Positions 53,510 to 60,643 of a DNA stretch of 64,000 bases are shown in pieces. Where the stretch lies: the NCBI GenBank assembly GCA_964447405.1, contig CAYUSP010000006.1, positions 1-64,000 on the forward strand, read 5' to 3'. Below the pieces are notes generated by a model. The model was not told the origin of the DNA and made no database searches. It was given only the letters and a program-made list of their open reading frames with translations. The stretch comes from JALNZF01 sp964447405 (lineage in GTDB: Bacteria > Nitrospirota > UBA9217). The first letter of the stretch is position 1. Each line of letters begins with the position of its first letter. Made by a program: the position numbers and the translations under genes.

Positions 53510-53884
53510 TTACTTGTGCCCGGCACCACGGGTCTCAGCTTCTCCCTTACCCCGGTCACGGTCTCTGTCGCGATCTCTGCCACGGTCGCCATGCTCTTTT
53601 TCTCCGCCACGGCCTCTTCCGCGATGCTCACCCTCGACTTCCTTGCCGTGCTCCTTCTCGGTCTCGACCTCGGTTTCCTTTTCGCCCGCCTTGGTCTTTG
53701 TTTTCGTCTTCGTTACTGTTTTATCGTCCGTTGTCCCGGTTACAGTCTTCGTTTCCGTCTCTTTTTTCTCTACTTTCTCGATCTTTTGCTGCTCCAGCTT
53801 CTGCGGTTTCTCCTGGGCGAACACGCCTCCGCCGTAGAACATCAAGCCCATCCCTAGAATCGCTGCAATAATTGTCCGTACCAT
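53510..53884 (-). CDS. Exported Lys/Glu- and Arg/Asp-rich low-complexity protein
   Basis: 124-aa protein. The signal peptide (residues 1-23, VFA cleavage) is followed by an entirely low-complexity body: Lys/Glu/Thr repeats (KKETETKTVTGTTDDKTVTK, ~40-75), then Glu-rich, then Arg/Asp/Gly repeats (GDRGRDRDRDRDRGKG, ~98-113). It is certainly disordered, with alternating charge. AGGAGG precedes the ATG. It is last before the terminator and so possibly in the same transcript as the ECF sigma and anti-sigma genes, though 116 bp separate it from the previous gene. Confidence 0.75.
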   Translation of the reverse strand: MVRTIIAAILGMGLMFYGGGVFAQEKPQKLEQQKIEKVEKKETETKTVTGTTDDKTVTKTKTKTKAGEKETEVETEKEHGKEVEGEHRGRGRGGEKEHGDRGRDRDRDRDRGKGEAETRGAGHK

Positions 53885-54000
53885 GACCTGTTCCTCCTGT
53901 TGTGTGATAGATTCGGCACAATGTGCCGTGAATGCACCCTTCGTTGAGTCTTTGCCTTTTTTGGGCCACCTCCCCCGACCATCCCGGTCAAGCGAGGGGA

Positions 54001-54918
54001 TCAGTTCTTGCCGCTCCTGCCCCCATCGCGCTCATGGTCTTTGTCCCGCACTTTTTCCCGTTCCTTATCGCGTTCGCGGACCTTTTCTCTTCCCGAGTCT
54101 CTCTCATGGTCGCGTCCGCTTCGAATTTCTGACTCCCTCGATTTCCCCGCATCCTCGCCGCTGCGGCCTTTGCGGACGTCCTCAGCAACGTCCCGTTCCA
54201 GCCTGCCCAGGTCCTTTTCCGTGTATCCATGTTTCACCGCCTCATGCACGATACGCGTTGCAGCCTCGGACGATACGCCGCTGTCCGTGAGGTTGGTCAT
54301 GGTGCGTACAGCCTTGTCGAACAGCATCACACTGCCTTTGTGTTCACCGACCCTCGACCCGGTGCTGACGATCGCTTCGCTGGGGATCGATTTTTCAAGC
54401 GCCCGTGCAACGGTTTCCACGGCATACTCCCGATCCCTGCCCGATCCCGCCTGTACGCCGCCTTTCGCCAGCCCGTCGACGATCGGCTGCGCCTCGGCCA
54501 TTCTGTTTGCCAGCGCTTTTGACGCGGCCGAGATCCGCTCAGCAGGCGCACCCTTGGCCAGACCCTGCTGGATCCGATTCAGCACCGGCCGAACTGGCAG
54601 GCCCTGCTCCTGGACCGTTGTCGCGGTATCGATCAGCTCCCTGGTGTTTTTTGCATCGATCCGCCGCTCTGCGCCGCGGGTGATGATGATCGCCACGTCT
54701 TCAGCGGGAACGCCCGCGTTGATGGCGCGGTTCGAAGCCTTGAGAAGATCCGCCCTGTCGCCCGACGACAGATGTGTTTGTTCTATGGCGGATTGGATAC
54801 GATCTGCTGCCTCTGCTCCAGCAAATGCCGTGCCCATAGCCTCCAGGTGCATGGCACCGAGAACAACCATGGTCAGAACCAGGGAGTGTATCCTTCTCCT
54901 GTTCGAGATCGCCTTCAT
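54001..54918 (-). CDS. Exported helical protein with Arg/Asp/Glu tail, coupled to the anti-sigma gene
   Basis: 305-aa exported protein. The signal peptide covers ~1-34 (AFA cleavage). A helical central domain (~35-245) contains several similar segments (SSGDRADLLKASNRAINAGV, TARELIDTATTVQEQGLP-like, GYTEKDLGRLERDVAEDV) but no known family. A charged tail (~246-305: DHERDSGREKVRERDKEREK...) ends RSGKN. Its ATG overlaps the anti-sigma stop (ATGA), so it is co-translated and probably a dedicated partner or target of that signalling pair. The same-length frame on the opposite strand is a shadow. Confidence 0.8.
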   Translation of the reverse strand: MKAISNRRRIHSLVLTMVVLGAMHLEAMGTAFAGAEAADRIQSAIEQTHLSSGDRADLLKASNRAINAGVPAEDVAIIITRGAERRIDAKNTRELIDTATTVQEQGLPVRPVLNRIQQGLAKGAPAERISAASKALANRMAEAQPIVDGLAKGGVQAGSGRDREYAVETVARALEKSIPSEAIVSTGSRVGEHKGSVMLFDKAVRTMTNLTDSGVSSEAATRIVHEAVKHGYTEKDLGRLERDVAEDVRKGRSGEDAGKSRESEIRSGRDHERDSGREKVRERDKEREKVRDKDHERDGGRSGKN

Positions 54919-55568
54919 ATGCTGACCCTCATCACCGCGTTTTTCGCTCCAAAACCGTCATCCTGATACGACTCCGCCCCCGGATCCGCGATCCACGCCT
55001 TGCCGTCTACAACAAACATATAGTTATAAAGGCCCGGCTTAAGCGTTATCTCCGCGGTCCAGACCCCGCCTGACCTTCTTTCCATCACCTGGGCATCTAC
55101 CTGCCATTTATTGAAATCTCCGGCCACTGAGACACGCTGCGCTTCCGGAGCATGGAAATTCAGGCGCACAGTCACCACCTGCTCCGCGTTTGAGGAACTA
55201 AGCTGCGTGGATCCGCCGGGTACTCGCTGCTGCTGGACAGCCACGATTACGGTTACCATCAGGACCGCTGCGACAGCAAAAGCAGAAGCCATGTTCCATC
55301 TCAGCATTCTGCCTGCGAAGAAGAAATCATACACTCTTTGCCCCCATGCCGGGCCAGTCGAGGGCAGTCTGCGCATCACCTCTTGCGTAAATGCGCGCGG
55401 AGCCTGCACGCGACCGCTCTTCTCCAGGAGAACAACAGCGCCCGTGATCCCGCCCAGTTCATCCCGAAGTTCCGGGTCAGCTTCCATGCGGCTCGCGAGG
55501 AGGTTCTGCTCTTCTTCTGTCGCCTCATCGTCAAGCACCTTATGCAATATTTCCCGGTCTTTATCCAT
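54915..55568 (-). CDS. Anti-sigma factor with extracytoplasmic AMPK-type glycogen-binding domain
   Basis: 217-aa single-pass protein. Residues 1-~85 are an acidic helical domain (ILHKVLDDEATEEEQNLLAS) like the cytoplasmic domain of anti-sigma factors, without the zinc HxxxCxxC motif. TM at 93-113. Residues ~131-217 form a CBM48/AMPK-beta-like domain: VSVAGDFNKW (147-156), GVWTAEITLKPGLYNYMFVV, ADPGAESYQDDGFG. It overlaps the ECF sigma gene by 8 bp and the next gene by 4 bp. I infer that the external domain senses a glycan and controls release of the sigma factor. Confidence 0.85.
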   Translation of the reverse strand: MDKDREILHKVLDDEATEEEQNLLASRMEADPELRDELGGITGAVVLLEKSGRVQAPRAFTQEVMRRLPSTGPAWGQRVYDFFFAGRMLRWNMASAFAVAAVLMVTVIVAVQQQRVPGGSTQLSSSNAEQVVTVRLNFHAPEAQRVSVAGDFNKWQVDAQVMERRSGGVWTAEITLKPGLYNYMFVVDGKAWIADPGAESYQDDGFGAKNAVMRVSI

Positions 55569-56124
55569 GGGTCACTCCCGACTTTTCCAGCACTTGCTTA
55601 AGCAATTCCCTGCCCCGGTGGGTCCTTACTTTCAGTGTCCCGACTGCTGTGCCAAGAATATGGGACATTTCCTCGTAATCCAGTTCTTCAATATGTTTCA
55701 GCACCAATGCCTCCCGGTAGTCCGGAGGAAGCTTATTCAGCGCAGCCTGCACTGCGTCCCGGTATTCCCTCCCCGACGCAGATTCCTCGGGATTGGCCGT
55801 CCCGGACGGCCGGACAGCTGCTATATCATCGATCGGTATATTGTTCTTCACCGATCTCAAACGGTCCTTGCATTTGTTCATCACGATCCTGTACAGCCAT
55901 GTTGAAAATTTCGAGCTGTACTGAAAATCCTTCAATCCTTCGAACGCGGCGATGAAACTGTCCTGCCCCGCATCGTTCGCGGCATCGTAATCACCCAGCA
56001 TGCGATAGGCTACGGAGTACACCATGGATTTGTACCTTTCCACCAGAATGGAAAAGCGGTCCCGGTCCCCCTGGACACACTGCCGGATGACCGCATATTC
56101 CTCTGAAGTCCCATTTGCTTCCAT
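55561..56124 (-). CDS. ECF-family RNA polymerase sigma factor
   Basis: 187-aa RpoE-type sigma factor. Region 2 (~22-92) contains DRFSILVERYKSMVYSVAYR, DAGQDSFIAAFEGL and FSTWLYRIVMNKCKDRLR. Region 4 (~124-175) contains LNKLPPDYREALVLKHIEEL, DYEEMSHILGTAVGTLKVR and THRGRELL. There is no region 3. It heads a coupled operon with its anti-sigma factor. A TGTAAC-N18-GTC element (56209-56183) sits 60-85 bp upstream and may be its own autoregulated promoter. Confidence 0.95.
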   Translation of the reverse strand: MEANGTSEEYAVIRQCVQGDRDRFSILVERYKSMVYSVAYRMLGDYDAANDAGQDSFIAAFEGLKDFQYSSKFSTWLYRIVMNKCKDRLRSVKNNIPIDDIAAVRPSGTANPEESASGREYRDAVQAALNKLPPDYREALVLKHIEELDYEEMSHILGTAVGTLKVRTHRGRELLKQVLEKSGVTHG

Positions 56125-56182
56125 GTTCTGCCTTGCCGATGAGGGATAATCTACATGCTCCCGATCATCTGTTCGCCCATAT

Positions 56183-56209
56183 GACGGGCAGTCCGGGTAT
56201 AAAGTTACA
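56183..56209 (-). promoter_or_regulatory. Candidate ECF-type promoter of the sigma operon
   Basis: Minus strand TGTAAC (56209-56204), 18-nt spacer, GTC (56185-56183; CGTC if read one base earlier). A TGTAAC...GTC pair recurs at 57348-57323. It resembles ECF -35/-10 pairs; only two sites support it. Confidence 0.4.
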
Positions 56210-56218
56210 AAGAAAACG

Positions 56219-56563
56219 CTATTCCCGAACTTCGAGTAATGAGTTTAGGCCACCCAATCCGTCATCGATGATTGGAGCATGGGGATCGGGCAGCCAGACA
56301 GACCTATCGATGATAAAAGCGTATTCATACCTGCCTGGTGCAAGCGGTATGGTTATGCTCCAGACACCGCGCTGGTCGGGGCCGCTCAGCAGATAGCCCT
56401 TCGCATCCCATTGATTGAAACTGCCGCTCAGGGCGACACTCCGTGCGGATGGGGCGTCGTAGGTGAATCGGACGCCGCTTTCGAGAAATACGGGGCCGCG
56501 TACGTGCGCGGCACAGCCGATCGTAAACAGCAGGATCAGTATGCATGTGGGCGTTTTGCGCAA
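56219..56563 (-). CDS. Lipoprotein consisting of an AMPK-type glycogen-binding domain
   Basis: 114-aa lipoprotein (lipobox FTIGC, Cys17) whose whole mature part is the same CBM48/AMPK-beta-like fold as the anti-sigma factor's external domain: VALSGSFNQW (43-52), GVWSITIPLAPGRYEYAFII, WLPDP...DDGLGGLNSLLEV. The shared DDGxG ending makes the two paralogous. Start is TTG 56563; an extended -10 TGGTATAAT lies ~50 bp upstream. Immediately upstream of the sigma gene on the same strand. Inferred to bind the same glycan in the envelope. Confidence 0.85.
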   Translation of the reverse strand: MRKTPTCILILLFTIGCAAHVRGPVFLESGVRFTYDAPSARSVALSGSFNQWDAKGYLLSGPDQRGVWSITIPLAPGRYEYAFIIDRSVWLPDPHAPIIDDGLGGLNSLLEVRE

Positions 56564-56611
56564 ATTGTTCGAGATCTCCAGAATCCGGTGTTTAGGGCGG
56601 GGTTTGTTCTC

Positions 56612-56620
56612 ATTATACCA
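56612..56620 (-). promoter_or_regulatory. Extended -10 promoter of the CBM lipoprotein gene
   Basis: TGGTATAAT on the minus strand, about 49 nt ahead of the TTG start; no clear -35, as is usual for extended -10 promoters. Confidence 0.5.
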
Positions 56621-56662
56621 AACTTGCGGGGATATGGATCGTGAAAGCGGTTCACCACGCAG

Positions 56663-56693
56663 AAAAACCAGGGAGCCGGGAAAGGCCCCCTGG
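56663..56693 (-). terminator. Terminator after the repeat-rich exported protein gene
   Basis: Minus strand stem CCAGGGG.GCC / GGC.TCCCTGG (56668-56693) followed by five T (56667-56663), 35 bp past the stop at 56728. Confidence 0.75.
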
Positions 56694-56727
56694 CATGACA
56701 GTTCATGGAATACCCCGGCAGGGACTC

Positions 56728-57075
56728 CTACCTTCTCCCGCTGCCCATCCCTTTTCTCATTCCGGAGCCTGAACCAGAGCCCTGCCCTTTTCCGGAACCC
56801 GAGCCCTGATGTTCGCGGGTCCTGCTTCGGTCCTGCTGCATGGTCCGGTCCCGCGTTTGATCCCCGGCGCCGTCCATGTTCCGGTCACGGGTCCGCTGCC
56901 GGTCCTGCTGCATCGTTGCCCCGCCGGGCTGGCCGCCGGTCCCGTCCATTTTCCGGTCATGGGTCCGCGTCTGGTCCTGCTGCACGGCGTTGTTCTCTGT
57001 TGGTTCCTCGGCGTAAACACTGCTGCCGATGCCAAGCACCACTGCTGCGACAATTGCAACCGAGTATTTTTTCAT
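56728..57075 (-). CDS. Exported repeat protein (QQD-RTRDR-MDG repeats)
   Basis: 115-aa protein. The signal peptide (MKKYSVAIVAAVVLGIGSSVYA) is followed by three imperfect ~20-residue repeats, each with QQDxxRTxDR and two with MDGxG (about residues 31-95). The tail is Ser/Gly/Lys/Arg-rich (GSGSGKGQGSGSGSGMRKGM...). Disordered and strongly basic, like the other exported proteins of this region. ATG 57075 has GGAG upstream; the longer frame adds 19 residues. A TGTAAC...GTC element lies ~250 bp upstream. Confidence 0.8.
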   Translation of the reverse strand: MKKYSVAIVAAVVLGIGSSVYAEEPTENNAVQQDQTRTHDRKMDGTGGQPGGATMQQDRQRTRDRNMDGAGDQTRDRTMQQDRSRTREHQGSGSGKGQGSGSGSGMRKGMGSGRR

Positions 57076-57322
57076 AATAGCTGTTTCTCCTTTTTTTATA
57101 TGAGTGCGTACCGTGTCGACGCAAGAAAGCAACGTTCTTCATTGCGGTCGGCCGCCGCGCGCGCATTCCGTTCAATAACCATTAAAATGCACGCACGCCT
57201 GCGCAGGTTGCTTCCGTTTCCGCATTGACTGTATCGCCGGTCTTTCTCACGATGATAGGGCCTGCTTTCAGCCGGAAAGGAAACAGCGACAATACTGTTC
57301 CCGTTGATTATTACGGCCATTA

Positions 57323-57348
57323 GACTCCGGAAGTGGTAAAAGGTTACA
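57323..57348 (-). promoter_or_regulatory. Second TGTAAC...GTC element
   Basis: Minus strand TGTAAC (57348-57343), 17-nt spacer, GTCT (57325-57322). It matches the element ahead of the ECF gene apart from one base of spacing. It lies ~250 bp upstream of the repeat-protein gene. Confidence 0.35.
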
Positions 57349-57430
57349 TGCTGGACGTTTTTTTATTTCCTCGAATGCAGAGGCGGATAATCACTTGTGA
57401 TAAATTCAACCAAGTAGAGAGGAGGACAAC

Positions 57431-57583
57431 GTGAGGTTCACCATGAAACTCGGATATTCTGTTGCAGTGACCGACAAAGCGGCAGTCTTTCTTAGCAGCG
57501 TTTACCGTGCTCGCTATCCGTCTGATGCGGGGCTACTTCCTCTCGGAGAAACCATCGAGCAAGATCAGGAGCGCGCGTTGTAA
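57431..57583 (+). CDS. Possible 50-aa small protein
   Basis: The 594-bp interval 57076-57669 looks empty except for this short frame. GTG 57431 follows a strong GAGGAGGAC ribosome site with good spacing; ATG 57443 is an alternative. The product (begins MRFTMKLGYSVAVTDKAAVF, ends QDQERAL) has no signal or known domain. It lies divergently from the sensor operon and the repeat-protein gene. The quality of the ribosome site is the main support. Confidence 0.4.
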   Translation: MRFTMKLGYSVAVTDKAAVFLSSVYRARYPSDAGLLPLGETIEQDQERAL

Positions 57584-57669
57584 ATAGCGCGTGCAATGGC
57601 AACCTGGATGAAAAAAAATATACGTCAAACTGCTGCACACTACCGGGAATGGTCTTTACCCGCATGCTG

Positions 57670-59043
57670 TCAGGTCTCGGCAGAGGTTTCTCCTGCCGTT
57701 TCCGGAAGCAATTCCAGGTTCTTCATCTTCGTCCTGAGCTGTTTACGTGATATCCCGAGAATTTCCGCGGCTTTGCTTTGATTCCCATCAGTGCCGTTTA
57801 ATGCCTTGATAATCAGCCGCTTCTCGGTCTCCACCAGGTTCATCTCGTCCATAATAGCCTGTTTTCCACCATGCAGGGACTGGAGCTTCTCGGGAAGATA
57901 CTTGGGGGAGATGGTAAGCGTGGGGCAGAGAATGTAGGCACGCTCCACGACATTCTCCAGTTCGCGGACATTGCCCGGCCAGTCATGAGCGAGCAGCGCG
58001 TTCATGAATGCTTCCTCGCATCCCTTGATCATCTTTCCTTCCACTGCGTTCAGCTTTTCCAGGAAATGATTCACGAGAAGCGGGATATCGTCCTTTCGGT
58101 CCCTGAGAGGCGGCAGCTTGATCGTCATCACATTGATCCGGTAGTACAGGTCCTCCCTGAAGCGCTTGGCAACCACCTCCTGCTCCAGGTCCCTGTTCGT
58201 TGCCGCGACGATGCGGACGTTCAGCTTTATCCTCGCGGAGCCGCCGATATGAAGGATCTCTCGTTCCTGCAGGAAACGCAGCAGTTTTTTCTGCAGGTTC
58301 GGATCGAGATCGCCGATCTCGTCAAGGAACACAGTCCCGTTGTTCGCCAGCTCCAGGAGGCCTGTCTTCCTGTCGTGAGCGCCGGTGAATGCCCCTTTTT
58401 CGTGGCCAAAGAGCTCGCTTTCCATGATCTCGCAGGGGATGGTGGCGCAGTCGATGGTGATGAACGGCCCGGCTGCCCGATCCGAATTGAAATGAATGGC
58501 GCGCGCCACGAGCTCCTTGCCCGTGCCGCTCTCTCCGGTGACCAGGATGTTCGACTGCGTTTTTGAGACCATCCTGACCGTATCGAATACGACCTGCATG
58601 ACCGGGCTTTTGCCGATAATGTTGCTGAAGGTGTATTTCTGCTTCAACTCCGACCGCAGCGTAAGGTTCTCCCGCTTCAGCTCGTATTTTTCGATGGCTG
58701 CGCTGACCACGGCAAGCAGTTCGTCGGGATTTACCGGTTTCGTTAAATAGTTGAACGCCCCCTGTTTCATCGCGTCGACCGCATTTTCGATGGAGCCGAA
58801 GGCCGTGATCATGATGACAGGGAGATCGGCGTTGCCGGACCTGGCCTTCACCATAAGGTCGATGCCGGTCATGCCAGGAAGCTTGAGATCAGTGATCAGA
58901 AGGTCGTATGAATTCTGATGCAGCTTCTCAAGGGCTTCCTCTGCCGACAGCACCGTATCAACGCCGTAGCCGCAGTCCCGCAGGGTCAGGGACACCACCT
59001 TGAGAATGTTCTTTTCGTCATCCACCAGAAGAATATTATGCAT
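57670..59043 (-). CDS. NtrC-family sigma54-dependent response regulator
   Basis: 457-aa regulator. Receiver domain 1-120 (Asp52 phosphoacceptor, Lys102). AAA+ domain ~140-370 with Walker A GESGTGKE (170-177), GAFTGA (217-222, the sigma54 contact loop) and the arginine-finger region FREDLYYRINVMTIKLPPLR. C-terminal Fis-type helix-turn-helix ~415-450 (NQSKAAEILGISRKQLRTK). It overlaps the kinase gene by 8 bp. The genes it controls are not identifiable; no convincing sigma54 promoter was seen nearby. Confidence 0.96.
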   Translation of the reverse strand: MHNILLVDDEKNILKVVSLTLRDCGYGVDTVLSAEEALEKLHQNSYDLLITDLKLPGMTGIDLMVKARSGNADLPVIMITAFGSIENAVDAMKQGAFNYLTKPVNPDELLAVVSAAIEKYELKRENLTLRSELKQKYTFSNIIGKSPVMQVVFDTVRMVSKTQSNILVTGESGTGKELVARAIHFNSDRAAGPFITIDCATIPCEIMESELFGHEKGAFTGAHDRKTGLLELANNGTVFLDEIGDLDPNLQKKLLRFLQEREILHIGGSARIKLNVRIVAATNRDLEQEVVAKRFREDLYYRINVMTIKLPPLRDRKDDIPLLVNHFLEKLNAVEGKMIKGCEEAFMNALLAHDWPGNVRELENVVERAYILCPTLTISPKYLPEKLQSLHGGKQAIMDEMNLVETEKRLIIKALNGTDGNQSKAAEILGISRKQLRTKMKNLELLPETAGETSAET

Positions 59044-60643
59044 GGGTAACTTCCCTCGGCAGCGCGATCGTGAAGCACGTGCCCTTGCCTTCCTCGCTCC
59101 AAACCTCGATCGTGCCCCCGTGTTCCTTGATGATGCGGTCCACGATCGCGAGCCCTAGTCCCGAACCACGAGTTTTGGTAGTATAGAATGGTTTGAATAT
59201 ATTTGCAATCCGGTCAACCGGGATCCCGGCCCCCGTGTCCCGAACAGAAATCCGGATATTGTTCTCCGTACGCTCCGTGGTCAGCGATATCGTACTGCCT
59301 TCATGGGAAGCATCCACTGCGTTCAGCAAGAGGTTCAGCAGCGACTGCTTCATTGCTGAAAAATCGCACAGGGTCAGCGGGAGGTGCTCGTCCGTAAGGA
59401 CGATCACTTCGATGTTCCGGTCCGTTGCTTCCTGCCGGATAAGGTCAACCGTGGACCGGACCACGTCGTTCAAGCTGCAGGGCTTCAGCAAGAGGGGCAG
59501 GGGCTTCGAAAACCCGAGGAAGCCCGAGGTGATGTCGTTCAAGCGAAGAACCTCGTCTTCGATGATCTGGAGAAACTCGTTCAGCAGTTCGCCCTGGAAG
59601 TTTTTTCTCAGATACGAGGCGGAGAGGCGGATGGAATTGAGCGGATTTTTTGTCTCATGCGCCACGGTCGCCGCCATCTCTCCAAGCGCGGAGAGCCGTT
59701 CCATTCTGGCTTTTTCCGTATTCGCCTTTTCCAGTTCCCCAAGGTTGTGGCGCAGGTCCTTGAGCATCTGGTTGAAGACCTCGACCAGTTCGCCGATCTC
59801 GTCCCCGCTCGACTCCTGGTAGACCACGCAGTTCCGGCAATCGCCGATCTTCTGTGCGAACTTTCCCTGTACCGTCCCGTGGCAGAAGGTGCCGGCCACG
59901 GCCCAGCACCGCGTCTTTCCATAGGATGGGCAGTCCTTCTTGTCGCAGGCCAGCCGCTCCCAGCACTTTACAATTCTTGGATTCTCCACTTCCACATCGA
60001 GGCTGCCTGCCTGGACGTCCTGCATTCTCTGCTTCAGGCGCGTAATGGGCCTGGTCAGAAGCGTGGAAACGCCGAAGGCGCCGATGATCCCGAACAGCAG
60101 CACCGCGCCGGTGATCAGGAAGATGGAGCGCTGCAGGCCTGACAGCTCACGCTCGATGATCGCATCCGTGGTCCTGATCGAGTATGCCACCGAGACCGCG
60201 CCTAGAATCTCGCTGCCGATATGGATGGGAACAATGAATTCCTTGACTGCCTCCCCGTCAACAAGAAGATCCCGGACGAGCTCGCGCTCGGGCAGCTGCA
60301 TGACGTGATCCAGGGTCCCCGGATTTTTCCCGAGATACGCCCGGTTCGTGTGCGCCACGATGCGCCCCTCGCGGTCCATCACCAGTGCGTAGACGCATGC
60401 AGTGGCCTCGCGCACAGTCCTGACGAGCTCGTCCAGCCGGAGGGGATCGAATACAAGCATGGGCGATGCCGAATCATGGGCGAGGTTCCTCGTCATCACC
60501 AGGTTGCTTCGCGCGGTATTCTCCCGCAGGGCGTTTTTCTGGTTCGTGATGACGAGCCATGCTACTCCGATCATGGTCAGCACAATCAGCACGGTGACAG
60601 CCAGGGAGAATTTCATTCCCAGGTTCATCCTAACGGGTTTCAT
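59036..60643 (-). CDS. Membrane histidine kinase with a two-CW Cys module inside HAMP
   Basis: 535-aa sensor kinase. TM1 ~12-32, periplasmic Cache-like sensor ~33-170, TM2 ~172-194. The HAMP domain begins TRPITRLKQRMQDVQAGSLD (~197-216) and resumes at DEIGELVEVFNQML (~281-294). Between its two helices is inserted a two-CW module with seven Cys (227, 233, 238, 246, 254, 269, 272; KCW and RCWAVAGTFC). HisKA follows with His329 (VAHETKNPLNSI), then HATPase (GAGIPVDRIANIFKPFYTTK, GSGLGLAIV). The Cys module may bind a metal or cluster and gate signalling. It overlaps both neighbours. Confidence 0.94.
   Translation of the reverse strand: MKPVRMNLGMKFSLAVTVLIVLTMIGVAWLVITNQKNALRENTARSNLVMTRNLAHDSASPMLVFDPLRLDELVRTVREATACVYALVMDREGRIVAHTNRAYLGKNPGTLDHVMQLPERELVRDLLVDGEAVKEFIVPIHIGSEILGAVSVAYSIRTTDAIIERELSGLQRSIFLITGAVLLFGIIGAFGVSTLLTRPITRLKQRMQDVQAGSLDVEVENPRIVKCWERLACDKKDCPSYGKTRCWAVAGTFCHGTVQGKFAQKIGDCRNCVVYQESSGDEIGELVEVFNQMLKDLRHNLGELEKANTEKARMERLSALGEMAATVAHETKNPLNSIRLSASYLRKNFQGELLNEFLQIIEDEVLRLNDITSGFLGFSKPLPLLLKPCSLNDVVRSTVDLIRQEATDRNIEVIVLTDEHLPLTLCDFSAMKQSLLNLLLNAVDASHEGSTISLTTERTENNIRISVRDTGAGIPVDRIANIFKPFYTTKTRGSGLGLAIVDRIIKEHGGTIEVWSEEGKGTCFTIALPREVTHA

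Noticed and set aside
54008..54925. 305-aa plus-strand frame of almost the same extent as the 54001 gene
   Set aside because: Mirror frame of the exported protein gene. Its Ser/Arg/Leu-rich composition is what antisense of an Arg/Asp/Glu-rich tail produces.
57133..57430. Sigma54 promoter for the NtrC regulator's target
   Set aside because: No GG-N10-GC pair with the TGGCAC/TTGC context was found in this gap.
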